A stretch of 10,343 nt of DNA, taken from assembly GCA_023432885.1 (NCBI GenBank), contig JAEZEU010000566.1, positions 1 through 10,343 of the forward strand. The letters run 5' to 3'. Source of the stretch: Pseudomonadota bacterium (lineage in GTDB: Bacteria > Pseudomonadota > Alphaproteobacteria > Rhizobiales > Xanthobacteraceae). The translations under genes and the position numbers were made by a program. The stretch's first letter is position 1. The number at the start of each line of letters is the position of its first letter. A model generated the notes under the pieces. It worked only from the letters and a program-made list of their open reading frames with translations. It was not told where the DNA came from and did not search any database. Below, piece by piece: positions 1 to 6,515 of this stretch.

Positions 1-77
1 GGCCCATGCAGCGCTCGTGCCTGTCCGACAATCATGTCCTGAAGCTCGCTAGCCGTCTTGAAGGCCCTGCAAGGCAT
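1..77 (-). CDS. Start of a small hypothetical protein, cut by the left edge
   Basis: A minus-strand ATG at 77-75 opens a frame of 25 complete codons (MPCRAFKTASELQDMIVGQA and five more residues) that runs off the left edge without a stop. A plausible ribosome site, GAGG six bases before the ATG, supports this start. The stretch reads like the amphipathic N-terminus of a small rhizobial protein, but too little is visible to assign a family. It lies 37 bp downstream of the minus-strand gene ending at 115 and could share its transcript. The plus-strand frame across the same bases has no ribosome site and unlikely composition. Confidence 0.45.
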   Translation of the reverse strand, partial: MPCRAFKTASELQDMIVGQARALHG

Positions 78-114
78 TACCAACCTCGTATCTCTTTGTC
101 GCAAGCGGTCGAGA

Positions 115-309
115 TCAATCGAGTTGATCGAACTCTTCAGGAGATAGCACCCGACCACGCGGGGTGGAAATTCTCACATCCAGATAGCCTTCACGCAGAA
201 ACTCTCTGGCTGTCTTCAGAGCTGCCTCTGAGGTGCTGCGTCCGAGATTGACGCGCCCACACAGATTCCTTCCGCTGATCAGGTACTGCAGGCGTATCGC
301 CTTATCCAT
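115..309 (-). CDS. Small conserved-type hypothetical protein, 64 aa
   Basis: The frame starts at an ATG at 309-307 and ends with TGA at 117-115. The product is soluble and charged, with a predicted helix around residues 24-42 (rich in Ala, Glu, Arg and Leu) followed by a short beta-like segment (LDVRIST) and an acidic C-terminus (SPEEFDQLD). The pattern suggests a compact helix-strand fold, but no function can be assigned. No Shine-Dalgarno sequence precedes the start. Instead the ATG lies inside the end of the upstream 32-aa gene, sharing 8 bases with it, so translation is probably coupled. It resembles the short orphan proteins common in Bradyrhizobium genomes, which is recognition of style and not a search result. 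Confidence 0.68.
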   Translation of the reverse strand: MDKAIRLQYLISGRNLCGRVNLGRSTSEAALKTAREFLREGYLDVRISTPRGRVLSPEEFDQLD

Positions 310-400
310 GCAGGACAGCCGCTGCCAGGATCAGCAGTCCGAGGAACACGGGCACGATCACCGGTGGCACGATCCAGTCGGGCAGGCGAAATCGGGACAT
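302..400 (-). CDS. 32-aa single-helix membrane peptide
   Basis: A minus-strand ATG at 400-398 opens a 32-codon frame ending TAA at 304-302. The N-terminus is short and charged (MSRFRLPDW). From about residue 10 to 30 the peptide is continuously hydrophobic (IVPPVIVPVFLGLLILAAAV), which predicts one transmembrane helix, with the basic N-terminus probably cytoplasmic. A strong ribosome site, AAGGAG seven bases before the ATG, supports the start and argues that this is a real gene despite its length. Its stop overlaps the start of the next gene by 8 bases, so the two form a coupled pair. Function is unknown; peptides of this kind often modify or anchor larger membrane partners, but nothing here names one. 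Confidence 0.65.
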   Translation of the reverse strand: MSRFRLPDWIVPPVIVPVFLGLLILAAAVLHG

Positions 401-638
401 GAGGCACTCCTTCCTGAGTTCGGCGGGAGCGTTTCGTTACCTCAGTCACCGGTCGAGGCCGTGCGTAGGACGGTGATAAACGATCATAGGCCGACAGGGC
501 GACGATAGCCAGTGGCAATCCGCCAAAGAACTCCTCAAGTCCAGCTCTGCAGCACGATCGGAAGAAAGAGATGGCCATTGGATGTGAAAGGGCGCATGGT
601 GACTTGGCATCAGATCAGCGTATGTCCGGTGGAAGCAG

Positions 639-911
639 GTGCACGTGACCATTCGTTCCCGGCGCGAAGCCGTCACTTTCAAGCACCCGTTTCGGATCAG
701 GGGCGTCGATCGCCTGTTGCCTGCGGGAACATACGCGGTCATCACGGATGAGGAGTCGATCGAAGGACTTTCGTTCGCCGCCTTTCGCCGCATCGCCACC
801 ATGATACTGGTGCCGGGAGCCACCTCATCCTCCGTGCTGGAGATGATATCGATCGGTTCTGTCGATCTGGCTAATGCGCAGCGCATCGATGCGGGTACAC
901 CGGATGAGTAA
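639..911 (+). CDS. Small hypothetical protein, 90 aa
   Basis: The frame starts with GTG at 639; a second GTG two codons later (645), giving MTIRSRREAVTFKHPFRI, is an equally good start with GGAAG nine bases upstream. It ends with TAA at 909-911. The product has an amphipathic beta-rich N-terminal half (VTFKHPFRIRGVDRLLPAGT, then YAVITDEES) of a type seen in short Bradyrhizobium hypothetical proteins, where the phrase 'PAGTY.V.TDEE' recurs. There are no membrane segments or catalytic motifs. It overlaps the next gene by 8 bases, which points to translational coupling and a joint role. Competing frames on the opposite strand across 446-1003 have Arg/Ser/Pro-rich shadow composition. Confidence 0.72.
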   Translation: MHVTIRSRREAVTFKHPFRIRGVDRLLPAGTYAVITDEESIEGLSFAAFRRIATMILVPGATSSSVLEMISIGSVDLANAQRIDAGTPDE

Positions 912-1200
912 GGAGCCCCTCGATCTCGACAAGCACCGTGGAATGGCCGCGCAGAAGGCGACCGATCTGCGCCGAACGCTGGCCGAGGTTGAAACCCACG
1001 CAAGGGAATTGCGCGATCGTCAGACCGCGCTCGAAAATCAGCTTCTGTCTCTTCCCGCCGAGAGTTGGCAAGAGGCCGCGGCCAAGGCCCGGTATGTGCT
1101 GAACCTCTACCTCGCTGGCCTCCCGCCAGAGGACAGCCGCCATCGGAATCTCGTCTTGGCTATCTTCGACGATTTTGCGCGGCTGACCCGCGAGGCCTGA
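904..1200 (+). CDS. Small coiled-coil hypothetical protein, 98 aa
   Basis: The product begins MSKEPLDLDKHRGMAAQKAT. Residues ~14-45 form a strongly predicted amphipathic helix or coiled coil with regular Leu and Ala spacing (LRRTLAEVETHARELRDRQ). A second helical block follows (ESWQEAAAKARYVLNLYLAG), then an end rich in aliphatic and aromatic residues (LVLAIFDDFARL). This suggests a small helical oligomer or partner protein; no enzyme motif is visible. The ATG at 904 is preferred over the in-frame ATG at 874 because it lies just before the upstream stop (8-base overlap), the usual arrangement for coupled genes. The next gene is convergent, 62 bp away. Confidence 0.78.
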   Translation: MSKEPLDLDKHRGMAAQKATDLRRTLAEVETHARELRDRQTALENQLLSLPAESWQEAAAKARYVLNLYLAGLPPEDSRHRNLVLAIFDDFARLTREA

Positions 1201-1262
1201 ACGAAGCGCGGGGGTGATCTAGGCAAATTGGCTGCTAAAAGTTCGTCTCGCGGATGTGCAGT

Positions 1263-1496
1263 TTACAGCATTCTCAGCTGCACAACGCCGTCTTCGATCT
1301 CACCCCGTTGGAAGCGTGCCCGGGCGACCAATTCGAACGCGGTCCGGTGCTGCTGCAAATAGCTGAGGGCCTGACCTCGCGTCTTGAAGGTCGTTTTCAA
1401 AACGCATGCCTGTCTGGTCGATCCCACCGCCAGAACGAAGGAGACGCTTTGTCCCCCGCCTCCTTCGGTTTCGGGTGCAATCCGAATGCTCTTCAC
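1263..1496 (-). CDS. Small hypothetical protein, 77 aa
   Basis: A GTG start at 1496-1494 is chosen because GGAG lies eight bases upstream on the minus strand, whereas the ATG at 1550 would add an unlikely tail. The frame ends TAA at 1265-1263. The sequence has an N-terminal strand (KSIRIAPET), a Gly-rich turn, a second strand (QSVSFVLAVG) and a C-terminal helix (GQALSYLQQHRTAFELVARA) followed by an acidic segment. This resembles a compact beta-beta-alpha fold. No membrane segment, metal site or catalytic motif is visible. It is convergent with the 98-aa gene and in the same direction as the 44-aa gene at 1623-1757, 126 bp upstream. Function is unknown. Confidence 0.68.
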   Translation of the reverse strand: MKSIRIAPETEGGGGQSVSFVLAVGSTRQACVLKTTFKTRGQALSYLQQHRTAFELVARARFQRGEIEDGVVQLRML

Positions 1497-1622
1497 GCAA
1501 GGTACTCCGACCGAGACTGCAGCGTTCTGGCGGCGAGATTGCGATGTCACGACGCGTTACTATCCGATTGAGATTAGAGAGAAGTCCGGTCTCGCGCGAC
1601 CTGCTCCCTTCAAGGCGGTCGG

Positions 1623-1757
1623 CTATTTCTTTTTGGCCGCCGGTAGATCGGGCTGCCAGGTGCCGACCGTGCGGCTCGGCGCGGCGGCGATCACCTTGGG
1701 CTTTATCTTCTTTGGCTTCTTGGCTTCGCGGTTGCCTCTTTGCTGGCCCTTGGCCAT
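1623..1757 (-). CDS. 44-aa Lys-rich protein of the MAKGQQRGNREAKKPKK type
   Basis: A minus-strand ATG at 1757-1755 opens a 44-codon frame ending TAG at 1625-1623. The start is supported by an excellent ribosome site (AAGGAGG, about six bases upstream). The product begins MAKGQQRGNREAKKPKK, continues with a short Pro/Ala linker, and ends TWQPDLPAAKKK. It is very basic, lacks hydrophobic segments, and is probably disordered unless bound to a partner. Very similar short Lys-rich proteins are widespread and annotated as hypothetical in Bradyrhizobium and related Hyphomicrobiales; this is recalled, not searched. The charge would suit nucleic-acid or ribosome contact, but that is inference. Confidence 0.74.
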   Translation of the reverse strand: MAKGQQRGNREAKKPKKIKPKVIAAAPSRTVGTWQPDLPAAKKK

Positions 1758-2061
1758 GACGTCCTCCTTGGCTGGTGTTGTCGAACGACTTCGCGTCATT
1801 CAGCGCGAAACGATCAGCGCCGACGCTTCGTTAGGGGTGCGCCAATAGAAAGCTTGCTGTCGCCTGGCTTAAGCAAGACCGCTGGTTGCGGTCGGTCAGG
1901 TACGCTATGCCCGTGCACAGGCAATTGCGAGCGCTAAAACGCCGCGGCAGCAACATTTTCCGCGGCCAGAAGAATCTGCCGTGAACAGGAACGATCCTCT
2001 TCAACGGCACTTGTCCCCGAGCGGAAACACTTCGTCCCGCCACCTCTCCGCGAGTGTCATC
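1758..2061. other. Divergent intergenic region with two short inverted repeats
   Basis: This 304-bp stretch separates the minus-strand 44-aa gene from the plus-strand gene at 2062, so it must carry the promoters of both. No convincing sigma-70 promoter and no EcfG-type GGAAC...CGTT pair could be found; a GGAAC at 1988-1992 lacks a properly spaced CGTT. Two small dyads are visible: GACCGC/GCGGTC (1877-1893, 5-base loop) and GCCGCGG/CCGCGGC (1941-1966, 12-base loop). Open frames across it look like chance frames. Confidence 0.4.
1941..1966. repeat. 7-bp inverted repeat with 12-base loop
   Basis: GCCGCGG at 1941-1947 and CCGCGGC at 1960-1966 are perfect inverted repeats around an A/T-richer loop ending ATTTT. 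There is no following T-run, and the neighbouring genes point away from it, so it is not a normal terminator. It could be an operator or a hairpin in a leader. It may also be chance in GC-rich DNA, since the half-site is itself a near-palindrome. Confidence 0.3.
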
Positions 2062-2388
2062 ATGGCAAGAAACCGTGCGTTTGACCGACCGCAATCCATG
2101 GCGGAACGCGAAGCCGGCAAGGTATTTCAATCAGCCGATCAGAAGAGAGGCATGACGGAATACTCGCGCGCTCAAAAGACGTTTCACGACAATCGGGAGC
2201 GTTTGAAAGCGGAAAGGCTGGCTCGCGAAGCCTCTGCCGCCTCCAGTACGACGATCAATCGGCCTCCAAGTGAAGGAAGAGAAACAAACGATTCTGCGCG
2301 AATGGGATCTTTGGATTCAAACGCAATTTCTTCAGCGAAACGCAACCTGGCGCGACGCACGAAAGTTTTTCTTGCACCTCGGGGCTAA
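2062..2388 (+). CDS. Small charged helical hypothetical protein, possibly frameshifted at its 3' end
   Basis: The ATG at 2062 gives MARNRAFDRPQSMAEREAGK followed by a highly charged helical stretch (EYSRAQKTFHDNRERLKAER, then LAREA) ending near residue 58. This first part looks like a real short rhizobial protein. The following ~50 residues (from SAASSTTINRPPSEGRETND onward) have Ser/Thr/Arg composition unlike the start and run 119 bases into the next gene before a TAA at 2386-2388. In another phase a TGA at 2271-2273 would end the gene exactly on the next gene's GTG (a GTGA overlap). A one-base indel near 2230-2260 could therefore have removed the original stop. A GTG at 1981 is a longer in-frame alternative start without a clear ribosome site. 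Function is unknown. Confidence 0.55.
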   Translation: MARNRAFDRPQSMAEREAGKVFQSADQKRGMTEYSRAQKTFHDNRERLKAERLAREASAASSTTINRPPSEGRETNDSARMGSLDSNAISSAKRNLARRTKVFLAPRG

Positions 2389-2488
2389 GCCCTCCCCCGC
2401 CTTGCTTGACTTCCCGACGCGCGGGCGGGACAAATGGAAAGTTGTCCATGGTTGGCTGGTTGATGCGGGGCGGCTCGCAGGCGACTGA
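2270..2488 (+). CDS. Small hypothetical protein, 72 aa
   Basis: The frame begins with GTG at 2270 and ends with TGA at 2486-2488. The product opens MKEEKQTILREWDLWIQTQ, has a central helix (DARKFFLHLG) and closes with RGRDKWKVVHGWLVDAGRLA. The pattern 'K..IL.EWD.W ... FF..L ... LL.F ... DKW..VH.WL' is one I associate with short unknown proteins of Bradyrhizobium, and the conserved Trp residues suggest a folded helical protein. No catalytic or binding motif can be named. The start lacks a good ribosome site and is inside the previous frame, which fits translational coupling to the upstream gene before its stop was lost. Confidence 0.68.
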   Translation: MKEEKQTILREWDLWIQTQFLQRNATWRDARKFFLHLGAKPSPALLDFPTRGRDKWKVVHGWLVDAGRLAGD

Positions 2489-2586
2489 CCGCGGGTTCGG
2501 AAAAACGCGAGTCGAGACACACAGTTGGCTGAACTATTGAATGCAGTTTGCTTGCCTTGGAGCGGAAATCTCGGCGCCGGCGGTTC

Positions 2587-2658
2587 ATGACGATCGCCGA
2601 CGACGTCTTGGACCTGATGAAGCGCAAACGAAAACTAAGGCTGACTGCGCTCGAGTGA
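2587..2658 (+). pseudogene. Possible 5' stub of a small helix-turn-helix-type gene
   Basis: An ATG at 2587 opens a 23-codon frame (MTIADDVLDLMKRKRKLRLT, then ALE) stopped by TGA at 2656-2658. The text resembles the first helix of short winged-helix or HTH-type rhizobial proteins ('MTIA.DIL.LM.....LT..E'), whose remaining residues are absent. It ends within about 10 bases of the point where the truncated ABC-F coding sequence begins, so it could be the left partner of a deletion junction. There is no strong ribosome site and the match is short, so it may be chance. Confidence 0.25.
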
Positions 2659-2670
2659 TCGAAGCGCCGG

Positions 2671-3771
2671 ATGCTGCTGGACGAGCCGACCAACAATCTC
2701 GATGCCAGCGGCCGCAAGGCCGTCGCAGATCTGCTGGCGCGCTGGCAGGGCGGCGCCGTCGTTGCGAGCCATGACCGCGAGCTGCTGGAGCATGTCGATC
2801 GCATCGTCGAACTGACGCCGGTCGGCGTCACTGCGTTCGGCGGCGCATGGAGCGCCTTCGCAGAGGCGCGAGATGCGGCGCGCGCGCGGGCCGAAGCCGA
2901 TATCGAGCGCGCGAGCGACGCCTTGCGCAGCGCCGAACGCAGCGTGCAGCGCGCGAGGGAAAAGAAGGCCCGCCGCGACAAGGGTGGGCGCGCCTACGGT
3001 GCCAGCGGCAGCCAGGCCGCGATATTGCTGGGCACCCAGAAGCAACGTGCCGAGAACAGCGCTGCCCGCGAAAGCCGTATCGCCGAACGCCGAATCGAGG
3101 ATCGCGGCGCCGCGTTGGCGGAAGCCCGCACGCGCGTCGAAGTGCTCACGCCGCTCAAAATCGACCTGCCGAAGACCGGATTGCCGCGCAGCCGCGAGTT
3201 GATCGTGCTCCACGACGTCGTCATGGCGCATGGGGAGCGTCAGCTTTTCGGACCACTCTCGTTCGAGATACGTGGTCCCGAGCGCATCGCCATCAGCGGT
3301 GCCAACGGCTCCGGCAAGACCACACTGCTGCGTCTGATGTCAGGCGAGCTCTCACCCTGCTCCGGCGAAATCCGCCGAGAGAGCGGGCGCATCGCTGTGC
3401 TCGACCAGCATGCCGGCCGGCTCGATCCGGCCTCCAGCATCCTCGATAACATGCGCCGCGAAAACCCCGATCTTACTGATAACGCGGCGCATGCGGCGCT
3501 GGCGCGTTTTGCGTTCCGCAACCGCGCGGCGTTGCAGGTCGCGGGCACCTTGAGCGGCGGCGAATGGCTGCGCGCCGGCATGGCCTGCGCGTTCGCGCGG
3601 CCGGAGCCGCCGCTGCTGCTGATGCTGGACGAGCCGACCAACCACCTGGACCTCGCGTCGATCGAAGAGCTGGAGCAGGCGCTGCAAGCGTTCGACGGCG
3701 CGCTGATCGTGGTGAGCCACGACCAGAGCTTTCTGCGCAACATCTCGATCGGGCGCGAAATCGCGCTCTAG
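2671..3771 (+). pseudogene. ABC-F family ATPase, 5'-truncated
   Basis: ABC-F proteins are soluble twin-ATPase factors acting on the ribosome (translation rescue or antibiotic protection) and are normally ~530 residues. Here 366 remain. The frame starts in the middle of the first nucleotide-binding domain, at its Walker B (LLDEPTNNLD, residues 2-11) and switch His (SHDRE, 33-37). The first Walker A, Q-loop and signature are missing. The rest is intact: charged inter-domain linker (~65-160), second Walker A GANGSGKTT (210-218), signature LSGGE (294-298), Walker B with DEPTNHLD (320-327) and switch His SHDQ (349-352). In frame upstream, a TGA at 2656-2658 closes the frame and no ABC sequence precedes it. 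Without the first ATP site the protein is expected to be non-functional; whether it is expressed from the ATG at 2671 is unknown. Confidence 0.8.
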
Positions 3772-3784
3772 GGCCAGAGGATTG

Positions 3785-3825
3785 GCGTTGAAGAAGCGCA
3801 ACGCATATCTGTTGCCGCGGGCAAC
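3785..3825. terminator. Paired hairpins between convergent genes
   Basis: The 104-bp gap between the end of the ABC-F remnant (plus) and the end of the amidase gene (minus) contains two adjacent dyads. The first is GCGTTG (3785-3790) with CAACGC (3799-3804). The second is GTTGCC (3811-3816) with GGCAAC (3820-3825) across a 3-base loop. The tight GC hairpin lies where a bidirectional terminator would be expected. Neither side has a T-run, so intrinsic termination is only a suggestion. Confidence 0.35.
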
Positions 3826-3875
3826 GCAGGCATGATGGGATGATCGCAGCCCCTTCGCGATTGCGCTGAGACTGC

Positions 3876-4799
3876 TCAGCCGTGGTACCGCTCAAGCAGG
3901 CTTCTTTCGACCTTGCAGATGTAAGTGTACTTCGGATTGACCACCTGAGTGCAGCGGGCTTCCGCGATCTGACCGAGCAGCATATATCCCTCGGCGGCTG
4001 GAATCTTCCAGTCGTCCTCCATCCAGTAGACCATTTCCTCGAATGCGATGCGCATGGCGTCCTCCAGCGGACGCGCACATCCGAGCGTGCAGATGTGAGT
4101 AGCTGTCTCGATTCGCGGGTGGTTCAGCCTCGGCGGAGCCTTCGCCAGCGACACCTTGACGGTGAGGTTGGCCGCGATCTCGATCGCACCCATGCCGTTG
4201 CATTCGCCATCGCCCTGGATGGCATGGCAATCGCCCAGGAAAAGATGCGCACCTTCCTTGTTGACCCGGAAATAGATGCTGTTGCCCGTCGTGATCTCCT
4301 GGACGTCCATGTTGCCGCCATGCGGCCCGTTGTCCACGGTCAGAACCGCCCCGTGCACCGGCGCGACGCCGGCCACGCCGATCATCGGTTTGACCGGAAG
4401 GCGGAGATGCTTATTCCAGTGCACCTCGCCGTCCTTGACTTCAACGACGCGCGTCTGGATGCCGAACTCCTTGCGCCTGACCCAATCCGGGAACATGCCG
4501 ATACCGGGCCACAGCGCCGTGAAGCCGAGCTTGTCGAGTTCCATGTCAACGACGTCGAGACGCAACATGTCGCCTGGCTTTGCTGCGCGCACCTCGATCG
4601 GGCCGGTGGCGCCGTTCACGAAGGGCATCGTCACGTCGGCCTCGGTCAATTGCTGTCCGAGATGGCGGATGGTGCCGTCATTGGCGTTGATGGCACATTC
4701 GACCACGAAGGTTTCGCCGGGTTCGACGCTCGCGATGAACTTCTCGTCGCCGGATAGCGCGTATTTGATATTGCCGGCCTTGCTGATGCGCTTGGACAT
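3876..4799 (-). CDS. Acetamidase/formamidase family protein (first copy)
   Basis: The 307-aa product belongs to the FmdA/AmdA family, cytoplasmic enzymes hydrolysing short amides to ammonia and the carboxylic acid. Family landmarks are NGATGPIEV (62-70), GGNMD (161-165) and GDCHAIQGDGE (189-199), the core acidic/His cluster linked to the active site. Length is normal. The ATG at 4799 has GGAGA five or six bases upstream. The gene is the last of the minus-strand group, 40 bp after the permease stop, and is most likely co-transcribed with the transporter, so its substrate is probably the imported compound. The third residue of the core motif is Cys where the second copy has Gly, and overall similarity to the second copy is confined mainly to the motifs. 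The actual substrate cannot be told from sequence. Confidence 0.88.
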   Translation of the reverse strand: MSKRISKAGNIKYALSGDEKFIASVEPGETFVVECAINANDGTIRHLGQQLTEADVTMPFVNGATGPIEVRAAKPGDMLRLDVVDMELDKLGFTALWPGIGMFPDWVRRKEFGIQTRVVEVKDGEVHWNKHLRLPVKPMIGVAGVAPVHGAVLTVDNGPHGGNMDVQEITTGNSIYFRVNKEGAHLFLGDCHAIQGDGECNGMGAIEIAANLTVKVSLAKAPPRLNHPRIETATHICTLGCARPLEDAMRIAFEEMVYWMEDDWKIPAAEGYMLLGQIAEARCTQVVNPKYTYICKVERSLLERYHG

Positions 4800-4839
4800 G
4801 GTCTCTCCGTGAGTCTTCCGGATGTGATGATCGTTGAAG

Positions 4840-5691
4840 TCAGGCCTGCCGGCGCCACGGGATCAGCAGCCGCTCGATCTTGCCGACCAGATATGTCAGG
4901 ACGAGTGCCAGGACGATGGTCACGACGAGTGCCGCGAAGACCTTGGGAATGATGTAAAGCGACCCGGCCTTGAAGATGGCGTGTCCCAACCCTTCTGAGG
5001 ATGACATGAACTCGCCGACGATTGCGCCGATCAGCGCGAAGCCGACCGTGAGCTTCAGTCCTGCGAAGATGTCGGTGAGCGATGCCGGAACCACGAGCTT
5101 GCTGAAGATCTGGAACTTCGTGGCACCCAGCGTCCGCATGAGATTGATCTGGTCGCCATCGACGCCGATGGCTCCCTTGTAGGACGTCACCAGGGCGACG
5201 ATCACCACCGACAGGGTCGACATCGCGACCTTCGAGGTCAGTCCGGTGCCGAACCAGATGATCACGATGGGCGCGAGGGCGATGATGGGGATCGATCCGA
5301 GCGCGATGACGAACGGCTGGACGACGCGGGAGACGAAGCGCGAATACCAGAGCGAGAGACCGATCAGGGTGCCGACCAGATTTCCGATGAAGAACCCGAG
5401 CAACGTCTCCATGCCCGTGATCGCCGCATCGCGCCACAGGCTTCCGTCCCGCGCCATCTGCACCAGGAAGCCGGCGATCGCCGACGGAGATCCGAACATG
5501 AAAGCCGCTGGGCTGCCCTTAGGCGTGGCGTACTCCCACAATACGAGGAGAGCGGCCAGGACGAGCACCTGGGTCGCCAGCACGGAGATGCCGTAGCGCA
5601 GCCTCTTCCACCTCGCGCGGGTCAACGGCGCGGAAACGCTTCCCATGGGCTTCGAGGCGTCAGCCATAGCGGTCTCGATACCTGCCGTCAT
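4840..5691 (-). CDS. ABC transporter permease, SsuC/TauC/NrtB type
   Basis: The 283-aa product is an inner-membrane permease of the nitrate/sulfonate/taurine-type family. About six transmembrane helices are visible (roughly 36-53, 90-115, 126-148, 153-170, 211-228 and 243-265). The cytoplasmic EAA-type loop is at ~179-203 (LMRTLGATKFQIFSKLVVP), which docks on the ATPase. The first ~30 residues are a polar cytoplasmic tail. The ATG at 5691 is chosen because it forms a 4-base ATGA overlap with the ATPase stop; an internal ATG at 5667 is the alternative. It would work as a homodimer with the ATPase and the Tat-exported binding protein. Confidence 0.9.
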   Translation of the reverse strand: MTAGIETAMADASKPMGSVSAPLTRARWKRLRYGISVLATQVLVLAALLVLWEYATPKGSPAAFMFGSPSAIAGFLVQMARDGSLWRDAAITGMETLLGFFIGNLVGTLIGLSLWYSRFVSRVVQPFVIALGSIPIIALAPIVIIWFGTGLTSKVAMSTLSVVIVALVTSYKGAIGVDGDQINLMRTLGATKFQIFSKLVVPASLTDIFAGLKLTVGFALIGAIVGEFMSSSEGLGHAIFKAGSLYIIPKVFAALVVTIVLALVLTYLVGKIERLLIPWRRQA

Positions 5692-6515
5692 TGGATCGCG
5701 ATGTCGAGATCGGCCCAGATGCGCCGAACATACCGGCTGAAGTCCGGTCGCTCGCGCAGCGATATCATATCGGCCCGGCTGTCACCGAACTCGATGTGGT
5801 AGGTGGCCTTCACCCGGGTCGGCCGCTGCGTCAGCACGATGACGCGATCCGCCAGCGAGACGGCTTCCTCGATGTCATGGGTAATGAGCAGCATCGAGCG
5901 GCCGCCCTTGCGCACCAGATCCACCATATCGTTCTCGATCAACAGCTTGGTCTGGAAGTCGAGTGCGGCGAATGGCTCGTCCAGCAGCAGCACGTCGGGG
6001 TCGTTGACAAGGGTCCGCGCCAATGCCACCCGCTGCCGCATGCCCCCCGACAGTGTCGAGGGGTAGTGATCAGCGAACCCGTGCAGCCCAAGCTGATCGA
6101 GCATGGCCCGGCTCCGGTCTTCGGCTTCCGCGGCCCCGATTCCGCGGATCTCCAGGCCGAGCATGGTGTTGCCAAGCGCGGTGCGCCACGGCAGCAGCAA
6201 GTCCTTTTGCAGCATGTAGCCGACGTTCTGCGGCTGACCGGACACTTGCCGGCCATGCCACCGGATACGGCCGGCGTCGGGCGCCAGCAAACCACACAGC
6301 GTATTGAGCAGCGTGGTCTTGCCGCAGCCGGATGGGCCGACAATGCTGACGATCTCTCCCTTGCGCAGGGTCAGACTGAGGTCGGCGATGACGGGCACGA
6401 TCTCGCCGCCGAGGTCGTAGCCCTTGGCGACCTGCTCGACCACCAGCGGGAGGGCCGCGCCATTCGCGGCCTCGCGTCCACCGAACCTCGCCTCTGTGAC
6501 AGCCTCAACAATCAT
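5688..6515 (-). CDS. ABC transporter ATP-binding protein, SsuB/TauB/NrtD type
   Basis: The 275-aa ATPase powers the importer at the cytoplasmic face. All motifs are intact: Walker A GPSGCGKTT (60-68), Q-loop Gln in YMLQKDLLLPW (Q103), signature LSGGM (155-159), Walker B VLLLDEP (175-181), D-loop ALD (184-186) and switch His in ITHDIEEA (H213). The Q-loop text and Walker B followed by FAALD are typical of nitrate/sulfonate/taurine-type importers. The start at 6515 gives an ATGA overlap with the binding-protein stop; the longer upstream frame only reads the binding-protein gene in another phase. A 20-residue N-terminal extension precedes the ABC fold. The gene overlaps the permease start by four bases. 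Confidence 0.92.
   Translation of the reverse strand: MIVEAVTEARFGGREAANGAALPLVVEQVAKGYDLGGEIVPVIADLSLTLRKGEIVSIVGPSGCGKTTLLNTLCGLLAPDAGRIRWHGRQVSGQPQNVGYMLQKDLLLPWRTALGNTMLGLEIRGIGAAEAEDRSRAMLDQLGLHGFADHYPSTLSGGMRQRVALARTLVNDPDVLLLDEPFAALDFQTKLLIENDMVDLVRKGGRSMLLITHDIEEAVSLADRVIVLTQRPTRVKATYHIEFGDSRADMISLRERPDFSRYVRRIWADLDIAIQ

Noticed and set aside
279..578. Minus-strand frame with a hydrophobic stretch (FFGGLPLAIVALSAY)
   Set aside because: It has no ribosome site and covers the 32-aa gene in another phase with an Arg/Pro-rich end. A short real gene at 446-578 cannot be excluded but is not supported.
446..1003. Minus-strand frame of 185 codons
   Set aside because: It overlaps two better-supported plus-strand genes (639-911 and 904-1200) and is Ser/Arg/Pro-rich.
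1384..1848. Plus-strand frames of 154 and 117 codons
   Set aside because: They lie opposite the 77-aa and 44-aa genes, which both have strong ribosome sites.
1988..1992. GGAAC as the -35 of an EcfG stress promoter for the gene at 2062
   Set aside because: No CGTT lies 16-18 bases downstream.
3882..4757. Long plus-strand frame (291 codons) opposite the first amidase
   Set aside because: It is antisense to a clear FmdA-family gene, is His/Asp/Arg-rich without a family, and reflects codon bias in GC-rich DNA.
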